Shown piece by piece: positions 37,039-44,687 of a DNA stretch of 64,000 nucleotides (its first letter is position 1; each line of letters starts with the position of its first letter). The stretch is from Acidovorax benzenivorans. GTDB taxonomy: Bacteria > Pseudomonadota > Gammaproteobacteria > Burkholderiales > Burkholderiaceae_C. A model generated the notes under the pieces. It saw only the letters and a list, made by a program, of their open reading frames with translations. It did no database searches and was not told the DNA's origin. The translations under genes and the position numbers were made by a program. Location of the stretch: assembly GCF_028680575.1 (NCBI RefSeq), contig NZ_JAPCKI010000007.1:1-64000 (forward strand). The letters are read 5' to 3'.

Positions 37039-37809
37039 TTACCAACACTTCCAGGGCGCGCGGCCCGATTGCCACAGGTCTTCGAGCAGGTTCTTCTCGC
37101 GCAGCGTGTCCATGGGCTGCCAAAAGCCGGTGTGTTCAAAGGCGCGCAGCTGGCCACTGCTGGCCAGGCGGGCCATGGGCTCCTGCTCCCAGCTGGTGGC
37201 GTCGCCGTCGATGAGATCGATCACCTCGGGCTGCAGCACAAAGAAGCCGCCGTTGATCCAGCCGCCGTCGCCACGCGGTTTTTCCTCGAACCCGGCCACG
37301 GTGTCGCCGTCACGCACCAGGGCGCCGTAGCGGCCCGGCGGCTGTACGGCGGTCACGGTCGCTTGGAGACCGTGGGCGCGGTGAAAGGCAAACTGGGCCG
37401 TCATGTCGAGGTCGGCCACGCCGTCGCCATAGGTAAAGCAAAAGGGCTCGCCCGCAGGCAGATATTCCTGCACCCGGCGCAGGCGCCCGCCGGTCATGGT
37501 GCTTTCGCCGGTGTCCACCAGCGTCACGCGCCAGGGCTCGGCGTGGCGGTGGTGCACTTCCATGCGGTTGTTGGCCATGTCAAAGGTCACGTCCGACATG
37601 TGCAGGAAGTAGTTGGCGAAGTATTCCTTGATCACGTAGCCCCGGTAACCCAGGCAGATGATGAAGTCGTTGACGCCATGGGCGGCGTACATCTTCATGA
37701 TGTGCCACAGGATGGGCCGCCCACCGATCTCGATCATGGGCTTGGGCCGCAGGTGCGACTCTTCCGAGATGCGGGTGCCAAGCCCGCCCGCCAGCAGTAC
37801 AGCTTTCAT
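37039..37809 (-). CDS. rfbF: Glucose-1-phosphate cytidylyltransferase
   Basis: This 256-residue nucleotidyltransferase makes CDP-glucose from glucose-1-phosphate and CTP, the first step of CDP-sugar synthesis. It has [44 protein letters not shown]-like sequence ([13 protein letters not shown]) and the [15 protein letters not shown] signature of RfbF. The start at 37809 is the family start. It leads the seven-gene sugar operon and fixes the nucleotide carrier as CDP. Confidence 0.95.
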   Translation of the reverse strand: MKAVLLAGGLGTRISEESHLRPKPMIEIGGRPILWHIMKMYAAHGVNDFIICLGYRGYVIKEYFANYFLHMSDVTFDMANNRMEVHHRHAEPWRVTLVDTGESTMTGGRLRRVQEYLPAGEPFCFTYGDGVADLDMTAQFAFHRAHGLQATVTAVQPPGRYGALVRDGDTVAGFEEKPRGDGGWINGGFFVLQPEVIDLIDGDATSWEQEPMARLASSGQLRAFEHTGFWQPMDTLREKNLLEDLWQSGRAPWKCW

Positions 37810-38048
37810 GCCCGCAGCATAGTGCAGCCCCAGATGACCAAAAAGGCCCAGTCGCCGCAGAAACACCGCCCAAATAGGGCGTTTGCAAGCGCCATCAACG
37901 GCGAACGACGCATTGGTAGTGCACGGAATCTCCAGATTGCTATAAACAAAATAGCAACAAAGGCATAGAACACCTGCGCATCGACACGTTTTGGCAAAAT
38001 CGGGAGGCTGCAGCGCTCTGCTGGCTTGCAGATCACCCGTCGAGCCAA
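37806..38048 (-). CDS. Doubtful small membrane ORF overlapping rfbF start
   Basis: An 80-codon frame with two hydrophobic stretches ([13 protein letters not shown] and WAFLVIWG) ends in a TGA that overlaps the rfbF ATG by 4 bp, the same junction used inside the operon. It has no recognisable family and Cys/Arg-rich ends, and it crosses a repeat-like stretch. It may be a chance frame or a gene remnant. Confidence 0.2.
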   Translation of the reverse strand: MARRVICKPAERCSLPILPKRVDAQVFYAFVAILFIAIWRFRALPMRRSPLMALANALFGRCFCGDWAFLVIWGCTMLRA

Positions 38049-38239
38049 TTCAGCCCCTCAGCCCCGCACTCGATAGCCAGGCAGGCGCCCATTCGCCCAA
38101 GAAGCCCCCTGTTGACCGCTCTCTTGCGGCATTCCGCGTTCTGCAATCCGATACATTTACAGTAACCTTCGGTCAATCCGTGGACTGCAGACCACTACGC
38201 TGCAGTCGTGCCCCAGCTGCCGCCCAACACGTCTAAAGC
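37810..38239. other. 430-bp divergent region between rfbF and motA
   Basis: No confident gene lies here apart from the doubtful frame noted above. The region must hold the divergent promoters for the sugar operon and motA. It contains GCTATAAACAAAATAGC near 37936 (a hairpin resembling the outer part of family-1 repeats), the palindrome TTACAGTAA at 38157-38165 and an inverted repeat at 38183-38207. In E. coli and Burkholderia flhDC lies in this position upstream of motA, but it is absent. Confidence 0.6.
38183..38207. promoter_or_regulatory. Inverted repeat GACTGCAG-N9-CTGCAGTC upstream of motA
   Basis: Two perfect 8-bp half-sites, 9 bases apart, lie 33 bp before the motA start. The layout fits a dimeric regulator site or a leader hairpin. 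No known binding consensus is claimed. Confidence 0.35.
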
Positions 38240-39100
38240 ATGTTTGTCATCATTGGTTACGTCGTCTGCCTCGGCTGCATCTTCGGTGTGTACATCGTGC
38301 ACGGAGGCAATATCAGCGTGATTCTCAAGGCCCTGCCGTTTGAGATCATCACCATCCTGGGGGGCGCACTGGGTGCGTTTGTGGTGAACAACCAGCCCAA
38401 GGTGATCAAGGCCACCATGGCCGCGCTGCCGATGGCGCTCAAGGGCTCCAAATACACCAAAGAGCGCTACATGGAGCTGATGGCCATGCTCTACGACATC
38501 CTGCAAAAAGCCCGCAAAGAGGGACTGATGGCCATTGAAAAGGATGTCGAGGCACCCCACGAATCCGAGATTTTTAAGAAATACCCCACCGTAGGCAGCG
38601 ACCACCACGTGATCGAGTTCACTACCGACTACCTGCGCATGATGGTGTCGGGCAACCTCAACTCGCACGAGATCGAAGCGCTGATGGACAGCGAAATCGA
38701 CACCCATCACCAGGAAGCCCACGCCCCCGTTGCGGCCCTTGCGCGGCTGGCGGGCGCCCTGCCTGCGTTCGGTATCGTGGCGGCCGTGCTGGGCGTGGTG
38801 AACACCATGGGATCGGTGGGCCAGCCGCCGTCGGTGCTGGGCGGCATGATCGGCTCGGCGCTGGTGGGCACGTTCCTGGGCATTTTGCTGGCTTACGGCG
38901 TGGTCGAGCCCCTGGGCGGCCTCGTCGAGCAAAAGACCGAGGACGCAGCCAAAGAGCTGCAGTGCATCAAGTCCACCCTGCTGGCCAGCATGCAAGGCTA
39001 CAACCCCGCCACAGCCATTGAGTTTGGCCGCAAGGTGCTGTTCTCCAACGTCCGTCCCAGCTTCACGGAGCTGGAAGGGCATGTGAAGGGGAAAAAATGA
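38240..39100 (+). CDS. motA: MotA, proton-channel stator subunit
   Basis: MotA forms the pentameric part of the H+-driven stator. The 286 residues show four hydrophobic helices, VGCLGCIFGVYIVHGG-like N-terminus, the charged cytosolic loop (MAMLYDILQKARKEGLMAIE) and the conserved ALARLAGALPAFGIVAAVLG and VGTFLGILLAYGVVEPLG helices with functional prolines. It begins the motAB group. The ribosome binding site is weak. Confidence 0.96.
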   Translation: MFVIIGYVVCLGCIFGVYIVHGGNISVILKALPFEIITILGGALGAFVVNNQPKVIKATMAALPMALKGSKYTKERYMELMAMLYDILQKARKEGLMAIEKDVEAPHESEIFKKYPTVGSDHHVIEFTTDYLRMMVSGNLNSHEIEALMDSEIDTHHQEAHAPVAALARLAGALPAFGIVAAVLGVVNTMGSVGQPPSVLGGMIGSALVGTFLGILLAYGVVEPLGGLVEQKTEDAAKELQCIKSTLLASMQGYNPATAIEFGRKVLFSNVRPSFTELEGHVKGKK

Positions 39101-39219
39101 GACTCCTCCCTGAGGCGCTGCGGGGCGGCCCTTTCTCGGCTGCCCTGGCCTGGGACGCGCTGGTATCAAAGGCCGCAGGCGGTGCGCAGCGTCATGGAAA
39201 GCCGGAGAGATAGCTGACC

Positions 39220-40152
39220 ATGGCAGAAAAGAAGCTTCAGCCCATCATCATCAAGCGCGTCAAGAAAGGCGGCCACGCGGTGCATGGTGGCGCCTGGAAG
39301 ATCGCTTACGCCGACTTTGTGACGGCGATGATGGCGTTCTTCTTGCTGATGTGGCTGCTGGGCTCCACGGCCAAGGGCGAACTGCAGGGCATTGCGGCGT
39401 ATTTCGCTTCGCCACTCAAAGTGGCGATGACCGGAGGCGACGGTGCGGGCAACAGCTCCAGCGTCATTCCGGGCGGCGGCAACGATCTGGCCAAGGTGCA
39501 CGGCCAAGTGCGCCGCTCCGATGTGGAAGAAGCCAAACAGCGCCGCATGAGCATCGATGCCGCACGCGCAGAACGCGCCAAGCAGGACCAGGAACGCATC
39601 AAGGCCCTGGAGGCCAAGATCGATGCCCTGATCACCGAAAACCCGCGCCTGAATGAGTACAAGTCGCAGATCCGCATCGACATCACACCCGACGGCCTGC
39701 AGATTCAGATCATTGACGACCAGAACCGCCCCATGTTCGACAGCGGCAGTGCGTTGGTAAAACCCTACATGCGCGACATCCTGCGAGAAATTGGCGCGGC
39801 CCTGGGGGGCGTCGAAAACCGCATCAGTCTTGCGGGCCACACCGACGCCGTGCCCTATGGCAACAGTGAAAAGGGCTACAGCAACTGGGAGCTATCGGCC
39901 GACCGCGCCAACGCCTCGCGGCGGGAACTGGTCTCTGCCGGTATGCCAGACGCTAAACTGGGCCGTGTGGTGGGCTTGGCCGCCAGTGATCTGCTGGATC
40001 CCCAGAACCCACGCTCCCCCTCCAACCGGCGCATCACCATCACGGTGTTGACCCGCGAGGCCGAAGAACGGCTCATGGGCAAAGGGATCCCCGAAATCAC
40101 GTCCACAGAACTGTTGACTGAAAAGCGGGAAAATCCCCCCCCAAGCAGGTAA
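39220..40152 (+). CDS. motB: MotB, peptidoglycan-anchored stator subunit
   Basis: MotB anchors the stator to the cell wall and carries the proton-binding aspartate. The 310-residue protein has a basic N-terminus, one helix with Asp32 (KIAYADFVTAMMAFFLLMWL) and a C-terminal OmpA-like domain (LAGHTDAVPYGNSEKGYSNW, ELSADRANASRRELV, SPSNRRITITVL). A 119-bp gap after motA includes a degenerate family-2 repeat; GGAGAG lies ten bases before the ATG. Confidence 0.97.
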   Translation: MAEKKLQPIIIKRVKKGGHAVHGGAWKIAYADFVTAMMAFFLLMWLLGSTAKGELQGIAAYFASPLKVAMTGGDGAGNSSSVIPGGGNDLAKVHGQVRRSDVEEAKQRRMSIDAARAERAKQDQERIKALEAKIDALITENPRLNEYKSQIRIDITPDGLQIQIIDDQNRPMFDSGSALVKPYMRDILREIGAALGGVENRISLAGHTDAVPYGNSEKGYSNWELSADRANASRRELVSAGMPDAKLGRVVGLAASDLLDPQNPRSPSNRRITITVLTREAEERLMGKGIPEITSTELLTEKRENPPPSR

Positions 40153-40172
40153 CAGTTACGACTTGTCACCAA

Positions 40173-40200
40173 ACCTGCCGCCCATGACAATGCTTACAGT
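40173..40200 (+). promoter_or_regulatory. Sigma-70-type promoter of cheY-cheZ
   Basis: TTGTCA and TACAGT are 16 bases apart, matching TTGACA at 5 of 6 and TATAAT at 4 of 6. The -10 lies inside the 9-base palindrome TTACAGTAA, which also occurs 83 bp upstream of motA. The likely transcript start is about 20 bp before the cheY GTG. Confidence 0.5.
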
Positions 40201-40224
40201 AAATCTCGACTGAAAGGGTCCCAA

Positions 40225-40611
40225 GTGACCACAGCCCTTCGTTTTTTGATCGTTGACGACTTCTCCACCATGCGACGCATCGTTCGCAACCTGCTCAAGG
40301 AGAGCGGGTTTGCAGACGCTGACGAAGCCGAGGACGGCGTCGCCGCACTCAACAAACTTCGCAATAGCAAGTTTGACTTTGTGGTGACCGACATCAACAT
40401 GCCCAACATGAACGGCTTCCAGCTGCTGGCCGAAATCAAGAAGGACGACAAGCTCAAACACCTGCCCGTCCTGATGGTGACCGCCGAAGCCCGCAAGGAA
40501 GACATCGTTGCCGCTGCGCAGGGGGGTGCTGCGGGCTATATCGTCAAACCCTTTACCAAGGCGACCCTGGAAGAGAAGGTGACCTTGATTCTGAAGAAGA
40601 TGGGGTTATGA
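40225..40611 (+). CDS. cheY: CheY, motor-switch response regulator
   Basis: This is the classic 128-residue CheY: DD at 11-12, acceptor Asp56 ([13 protein letters not shown]), LMVTAEA with the Thr switch and GYIVKPF with the lysine. It begins with GTG ([12 protein letters not shown]) preceded by AAAGGG. It is paired with cheZ, four bases downstream, so it is the motor-binding CheY, whereas the copy at 9130 sits in the cheA operon. Confidence 0.96.
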   Translation: MTTALRFLIVDDFSTMRRIVRNLLKESGFADADEAEDGVAALNKLRNSKFDFVVTDINMPNMNGFQLLAEIKKDDKLKHLPVLMVTAEARKEDIVAAAQGGAAGYIVKPFTKATLEEKVTLILKKMGL

Positions 40612-40615
40612 CACC

Positions 40616-41233
40616 ATGGACGACACACCGGACAACAGCCAGCCAGCCGATGTTCACCACAAAATTGGCCTGCTGACTCGCCAACTTCACGACTCGCTCA
40701 ACGAGCTGGGTTACGCCGACAAGCTGCGCGGCTCGATGGGCGAACTGCCCGACGCGCAGAGCCGACTGTCATACATCGCCCGCCTGACCGGAGAGGCTGC
40801 CGAGAAGGTGCTCAACCGCGTCGAACAAGCCAAGGCCCAGCACGACTACATCGCGGCGGAAACGCGCCGGGTGGTCAACTCGCTGGTTGCAGACCCGGTG
40901 GCTGCCGTGGCCAAGGGCGAGATCTTCAACTTCATGACCGACGTGGAGCGCGTGACCAAAGAGGCCGACACGCACCTCACGGAAATCATGATGGCGCAGG
41001 ACTTCCACGACCTCACCGGCCAGGTGATTGCGCGCGTGGTGAACCTGGCAGCCACCATTGAAGAGCAACTGGTACAGCTGCTCATCCAGACGGCCCCGTC
41101 CAGCGCGCAGGTGCCCGCCGAGCCCGCCCGCCCAGCACACCTGCAGGGCCCGGTGGTGGACCCGGAGAACACCCCCGACGTGGTCACCGACCAGTCCCAG
41201 GTGGACGATCTGCTGGCCAGCCTCGGCTTCTGA
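40616..41233 (+). CDS. cheZ: CheZ, CheY-P phosphatase
   Basis: CheZ speeds dephosphorylation of CheY-P. The 205-residue helical protein has the catalytic helix MMAQDFHDLTGQVIARVV with the catalytic Gln (after Gly), the earlier ETRRVVNSLV segment and a C-terminal CheY-docking tail, QVDDLLASLGF, after a Pro/Ala-rich linker. It follows cheY directly. Confidence 0.95.
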   Translation: MDDTPDNSQPADVHHKIGLLTRQLHDSLNELGYADKLRGSMGELPDAQSRLSYIARLTGEAAEKVLNRVEQAKAQHDYIAAETRRVVNSLVADPVAAVAKGEIFNFMTDVERVTKEADTHLTEIMMAQDFHDLTGQVIARVVNLAATIEEQLVQLLIQTAPSSAQVPAEPARPAHLQGPVVDPENTPDVVTDQSQVDDLLASLGF

Positions 41234-41250
41234 CCCTCCACCTCCGGTCT

Positions 41251-41306
41251 AATTGGCTGCTAGCGCTTATGCAATAAGCGCTAGCAGCTATCATTTTGAT
41301 ATTGAA
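41251..41306 (-). repeat. Dispersed repeat, family 1 (best-conserved copy)
   Basis: A perfect 14-bp inverted repeat, GCTGCTAGCGCTTA and TAAGCGCTAGCAGC, is separated by TGCAA. It is flanked by AATTG and a TATCATTTTGAT tail. It sits 18 bp after the cheZ stop and may stop or stabilise the cheYZ transcript. The orientation is opposite to the copies at 23752, 31978, 36155 and 55252. Confidence 0.75.
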
Positions 41307-41370
41307 AATGGTAGCGCACGGCGCGATCCGGGCAGAGTCCCGCCACTGAAAACACCCAGGCCGTTACCGA

Positions 41371-41394
41371 AAAGAGGGGGCTGCAGCCCCCTTA
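41371..41394 (+). terminator. Hairpin terminator downstream of cheZ
   Basis: AGGGGGCTGCAGCCCCCT is a perfect 18-bp palindrome at 41375-41392, preceded by AAAG and followed by TATC. The stem is strong but the T run is short. Confidence 0.55.
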
Positions 41395-41400
41395 TCAGCC

Positions 41401-41428
41401 TTTAGATTTCCAGGTCGCTCACGACAAT
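41401..41428 (+). promoter_or_regulatory. Possible promoter of flhB-flhA-flhF
   Basis: TTTAGA and GACAAT are 16 bases apart, 27 bp before the flhB ATG. The same -35 hexamer and spacing occur upstream of flgB (49757). In enterobacteria both are middle-class flagellar operons, so a shared regulator is plausible. Confidence 0.4.
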
Positions 41429-41454
41429 GGCATGACACCAGCCGTCATGCCACC

Positions 41455-42609
41455 ATGGAATCCAGCCAAGAAAAAAGCCTCCCCGCGTCAGAGCGCAAGC
41501 TGCAAAAAGCGCGCGAAGACGGTCAAGGGGCACGCTCGCGCGACCTGTCGCACCTGGCCATCCTGGGCGCAGGGGCGGCGTGCATGCTGCTGCTGGCGCC
41601 TGAGCTGATGGACCGCATGCAGTGGGCCATGAGCCAGCAGCTGGCGTTCAATGCGGCCACCGTGATGGCGCCGGGCACCATGCTCTCCCGTCTGCAGGAC
41701 ATGGTCATCGTGGGCTTGGTGGCCAGCACAGTGTTTGCCACGCTCACCAGCGCTGCCGCGCTGATCAGCGCCATTGGGGCGGGCGGCTGGATCCTCAGCG
41801 CCAAGCCCATCACGCCGCAGTTCAACCGCCTCAACCCGATCTCCGGGTTGACCAACCTGTTTTCCAAACAACAGATGGCCAACGTGGCCAAGATGGTGCT
41901 GATGACCGCCATCCTGAGCTACGTGGCCTGGAAGTTCCTGGGCAACAGCATCGAATCGGTCGCCATGCTGGTGCTGCAGCCCTCGCCGCTGGCCATTCGC
42001 CAGATTGCGGACTGGCTGACCTCGGGCATGAGCCTGTTGTTGCTGGTCGTATTCCTGGCAGCTCTGGTGGATGTGCCTTTGCAGGCGCACTTCTTCAAGG
42101 AGCGCCTGAAAATGTCGCACGAGGAAGTCAAGCAGGAGCACAAGGAGTCGGACGGCAACCCCCATACCAAGGGTCGCATTCGCCAAAAGCAGCGCGAGAT
42201 CGCCGACCGCGCCAGCGTGGGCGCCGTGCCCAAGGCCGACTTTGTGGTGATGAACCCCACCCACTATGCGGTGGCCCTCAAGTACGACGAGAAGACCATG
42301 AGCGCGCCCCAGGTCATCTCGCGCGGCACCGATCTCATCGCGATGAAGATCCGCGACGTGGCCAAGGAGCACGACGTGCCCGTGTTGCAGTCGCCCATGC
42401 TGGCCCGCGCGCTGTATGCCCACGCCGAGCTGGACCAGGCCATCCCCGCCACGCTTTACACCGCTGTGGCCCAGGTGCTGGCCTATGTGTACCGCCTGAA
42501 GGCCGCCCTGCGTGGCGAAGGCCGTATGCCCGATAGCCTGGTGGAGCCTTTCGTGCCGCCTGAACTCGATCCGCTGAACCGCACCACGGTGCAAGGTGCC
42601 GCCGTATGA
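41455..42609 (+). CDS. flhB: FlhB, export switch membrane protein
   Basis: FlhB forms part of the export gate and switches substrate class after hook completion. The 384-residue protein has four membrane helices and a cytosolic domain with the self-cleavage motif NPTH (Asn267-Pro268 in VVMNPTHYAVALKY). GNPHTKGRIRQKQREIA precedes it and VARALY-like MLARALYAHAELDQAIP follows. It is translationally coupled to flhA by a 4-bp overlap. Confidence 0.97.
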   Translation: MESSQEKSLPASERKLQKAREDGQGARSRDLSHLAILGAGAACMLLLAPELMDRMQWAMSQQLAFNAATVMAPGTMLSRLQDMVIVGLVASTVFATLTSAAALISAIGAGGWILSAKPITPQFNRLNPISGLTNLFSKQQMANVAKMVLMTAILSYVAWKFLGNSIESVAMLVLQPSPLAIRQIADWLTSGMSLLLLVVFLAALVDVPLQAHFFKERLKMSHEEVKQEHKESDGNPHTKGRIRQKQREIADRASVGAVPKADFVVMNPTHYAVALKYDEKTMSAPQVISRGTDLIAMKIRDVAKEHDVPVLQSPMLARALYAHAELDQAIPATLYTAVAQVLAYVYRLKAALRGEGRMPDSLVEPFVPPELDPLNRTTVQGAAV

Positions 42610-44687
42610 ACACCTCTGTAAAGTCTTTGCAGCAATGGGCGGGCACCAACGCCGGTGCCCTGCAGGGCCTGTCGGCACCGCTGTTGGTGGTGGCGATTCT
42701 GGCGCTGATGGTGTTGCCCATCCCGCCGTGGCTGCTGGATGCGTTTTTCACGCTCAACATCGCCGTCGCGCTGATGGTGATGATGGTGGCGGCCTACATG
42801 CTGCGCCCGCTGGACTTCGCGGCCTTCCCTTCGGTGCTGCTGCTGACCACGCTGATGCGCCTGTCGCTGAACGTGGCCTCCACGCGCGTGGTGCTGCTCG
42901 AAGGCCACCAGGGCCCGGGCGCCGCTGGCGCGGTGATCGAGGCCTTCGGCCACTTCCTGATCGGCGGCAACTTTGCCGTTGGCCTGATCGTGTTTGCCAT
43001 TCTGGTGGTCATCAACTTTGTGGTGATCACCAAGGGCGCGGAGCGCATTGCCGAAGTGTCGGCCCGCTTCACCCTGGACGCCATGCCCGGCAAGCAGATG
43101 GCGGTGGACGCCGACCTGAATGCGGGCCTGATCGACGAAAAAGAAGCCAAGCGCCGCCGCGCCGAAGTGGCAGAAGAAGCCAACTTCTTCGGCTCCATGG
43201 ACGGTGCCTCCAAGTTCGTGCGCGGCGATGCGGTCGCCGGTATCTTGATCCTGCTCATCAACATCATTGGCGGCTTCGCCATTGGTGTGTTGCAGCACGA
43301 CCTGTCGGCCAAGCAGGCCGCAGACAGCTACATCCTGCTGGCCATTGGCGATGCGCTGGTGGCACAGATTCCCGGCCTGCTGATTTCGGTGGCAGCCGCC
43401 ATGGTGATCTCGCGCGTGGGCAAGGACCACGACATGGGCCGCCAGATCGTGCAGCAGCTGTTCATGTCGCCACGCGTGCTGGGCGTGACCGCCGGCATCC
43501 TGATTTTGCTCGGCTTGATCCCCGGCATGCCGCACGTGGTGTTCCTGACCATGGGCAGTCTGCTGGGCTATGGCGCCTGGGTGATGTACGAGCGCCAGAA
43601 GGCGCCCCCGGTGGTCGAAGCGCCACCCGCTCCTGTCGCCGACGGCGAAGCCACCTGGGACGACCTGCAGCCTGTGGACCTGCTGGGCCTGGAACTGGGC
43701 TACCGCCTTATCAGCCTGGTGGACAAGAGCCGCCAGGGCGACCTGCTCACCCGCATCAAGGGCGTGCGCCGCAAGTTTGCGCAAGAGGTGGGCTTTCTGC
43801 CACCGGCCGTGCACGTGCGCGACAACCTCGAACTCAAGCCCAGCGGCTACCGCATCACGCTGCGCGGCGTGGTGGTGGGCGAGGGTGAAGCCTTCCCCGG
43901 CATGTTCCTGGCCATCAACCCCGGCGGCATCACCACACCACTGATCGGCACGGCCACTACGGACCCCGCCTTTGGCCTGCCAGCACACTGGATCGACGAT
44001 CGGCAGAAGGAAGCGGCACAAATGGCTGGTTTTACCGTCGTTGATTCCGAAACCGTGATGGCCACCCATTTGTCACACTTGATGCAAGTGCAAGCCGCCA
44101 AGCTTCTGAGTCGTACCGAGACCCAGCAACTGGTGGAACACGTGGCCAAGCTGGCCCCCAAGCTCATCGAAGAAGTGGTTCCGAAAATGGTCTCCATCGC
44201 AACGTTCCAGAAAGTCCTCCAGCTGCTGCTGGAAGAGTCTGTGCACATCCGCGATATCCGCACCATCATCGAAACGCTGGCCGAGTTTGCCGGTGGTGTC
44301 TCGGACCCCGTCGAGCTGGCCCGCCGCGTGCGCATTGCGCTCTCGCCTGCCATCGTGCAGCAGATCTACGGCCCCACCCGCGAGCTCAACGTCATTGCCA
44401 TCGAGCCCGGCCTGGAGCGCCTGCTGGTGCAAGCCCTGGGCAACGCCGCAGGGCCTGCGCTGGACCCAGGCGTGGCCGACATCCTCACGCAAAAAGCGGC
44501 CGAAGTGGCCCTCAAGCAGGAAGAAATGGGCCTGCCCGCCTGCCTGCTCGTTCCAGACCAGATCCGCAATGCCATCTCCCGCCTGGTGCGCCGCGTGGCG
44601 CCCCGCCTGCAGGTGCTGGCACACAGTGAAATTCCAGAGACCCACACCATCCGTATTGGGCCGATCCTTAGAGGTGCATCAGCATGA
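42606..44687 (+). CDS. flhA: FlhA, export gate platform protein
   Basis: FlhA is the large export-gate subunit. The 693 residues include eight hydrophobic segments in the first 330, FPSVLLLTTLMRLSLNVAST, the FHIPEP-family loop KGAERIAEVSARFTLDAMPG with MAVDADLNAGLIDEKEAKRR, and a cytosolic ring domain (AVHVRDNLELKPSGYRI, ESVHIRDIRTIIETLAEF). It is coupled to flhB and flhF by 4-bp overlaps. Confidence 0.97.
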   Translation: MNTSVKSLQQWAGTNAGALQGLSAPLLVVAILALMVLPIPPWLLDAFFTLNIAVALMVMMVAAYMLRPLDFAAFPSVLLLTTLMRLSLNVASTRVVLLEGHQGPGAAGAVIEAFGHFLIGGNFAVGLIVFAILVVINFVVITKGAERIAEVSARFTLDAMPGKQMAVDADLNAGLIDEKEAKRRRAEVAEEANFFGSMDGASKFVRGDAVAGILILLINIIGGFAIGVLQHDLSAKQAADSYILLAIGDALVAQIPGLLISVAAAMVISRVGKDHDMGRQIVQQLFMSPRVLGVTAGILILLGLIPGMPHVVFLTMGSLLGYGAWVMYERQKAPPVVEAPPAPVADGEATWDDLQPVDLLGLELGYRLISLVDKSRQGDLLTRIKGVRRKFAQEVGFLPPAVHVRDNLELKPSGYRITLRGVVVGEGEAFPGMFLAINPGGITTPLIGTATTDPAFGLPAHWIDDRQKEAAQMAGFTVVDSETVMATHLSHLMQVQAAKLLSRTETQQLVEHVAKLAPKLIEEVVPKMVSIATFQKVLQLLLEESVHIRDIRTIIETLAEFAGGVSDPVELARRVRIALSPAIVQQIYGPTRELNVIAIEPGLERLLVQALGNAAGPALDPGVADILTQKAAEVALKQEEMGLPACLLVPDQIRNAISRLVRRVAPRLQVLAHSEIPETHTIRIGPILRGASA

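Noticed and set aside
29714..37809. The sugar operon as an O-antigen (lipopolysaccharide) cluster
   Set aside because: No wzx, wzy, wzm/wzt or membrane glycosyltransferase is present, and the only transferase is a soluble GT41 protein beside flagellin; not excluded if the transferases lie elsewhere.
33711..37968. Very long antisense frames (612 and 576 codons) opposite the sugar operon
   Set aside because: They are His/Gln/Arg-rich with no family motifs and mirror high-GC codon bias of the real minus-strand genes, which have clear motifs and 4-bp overlaps.
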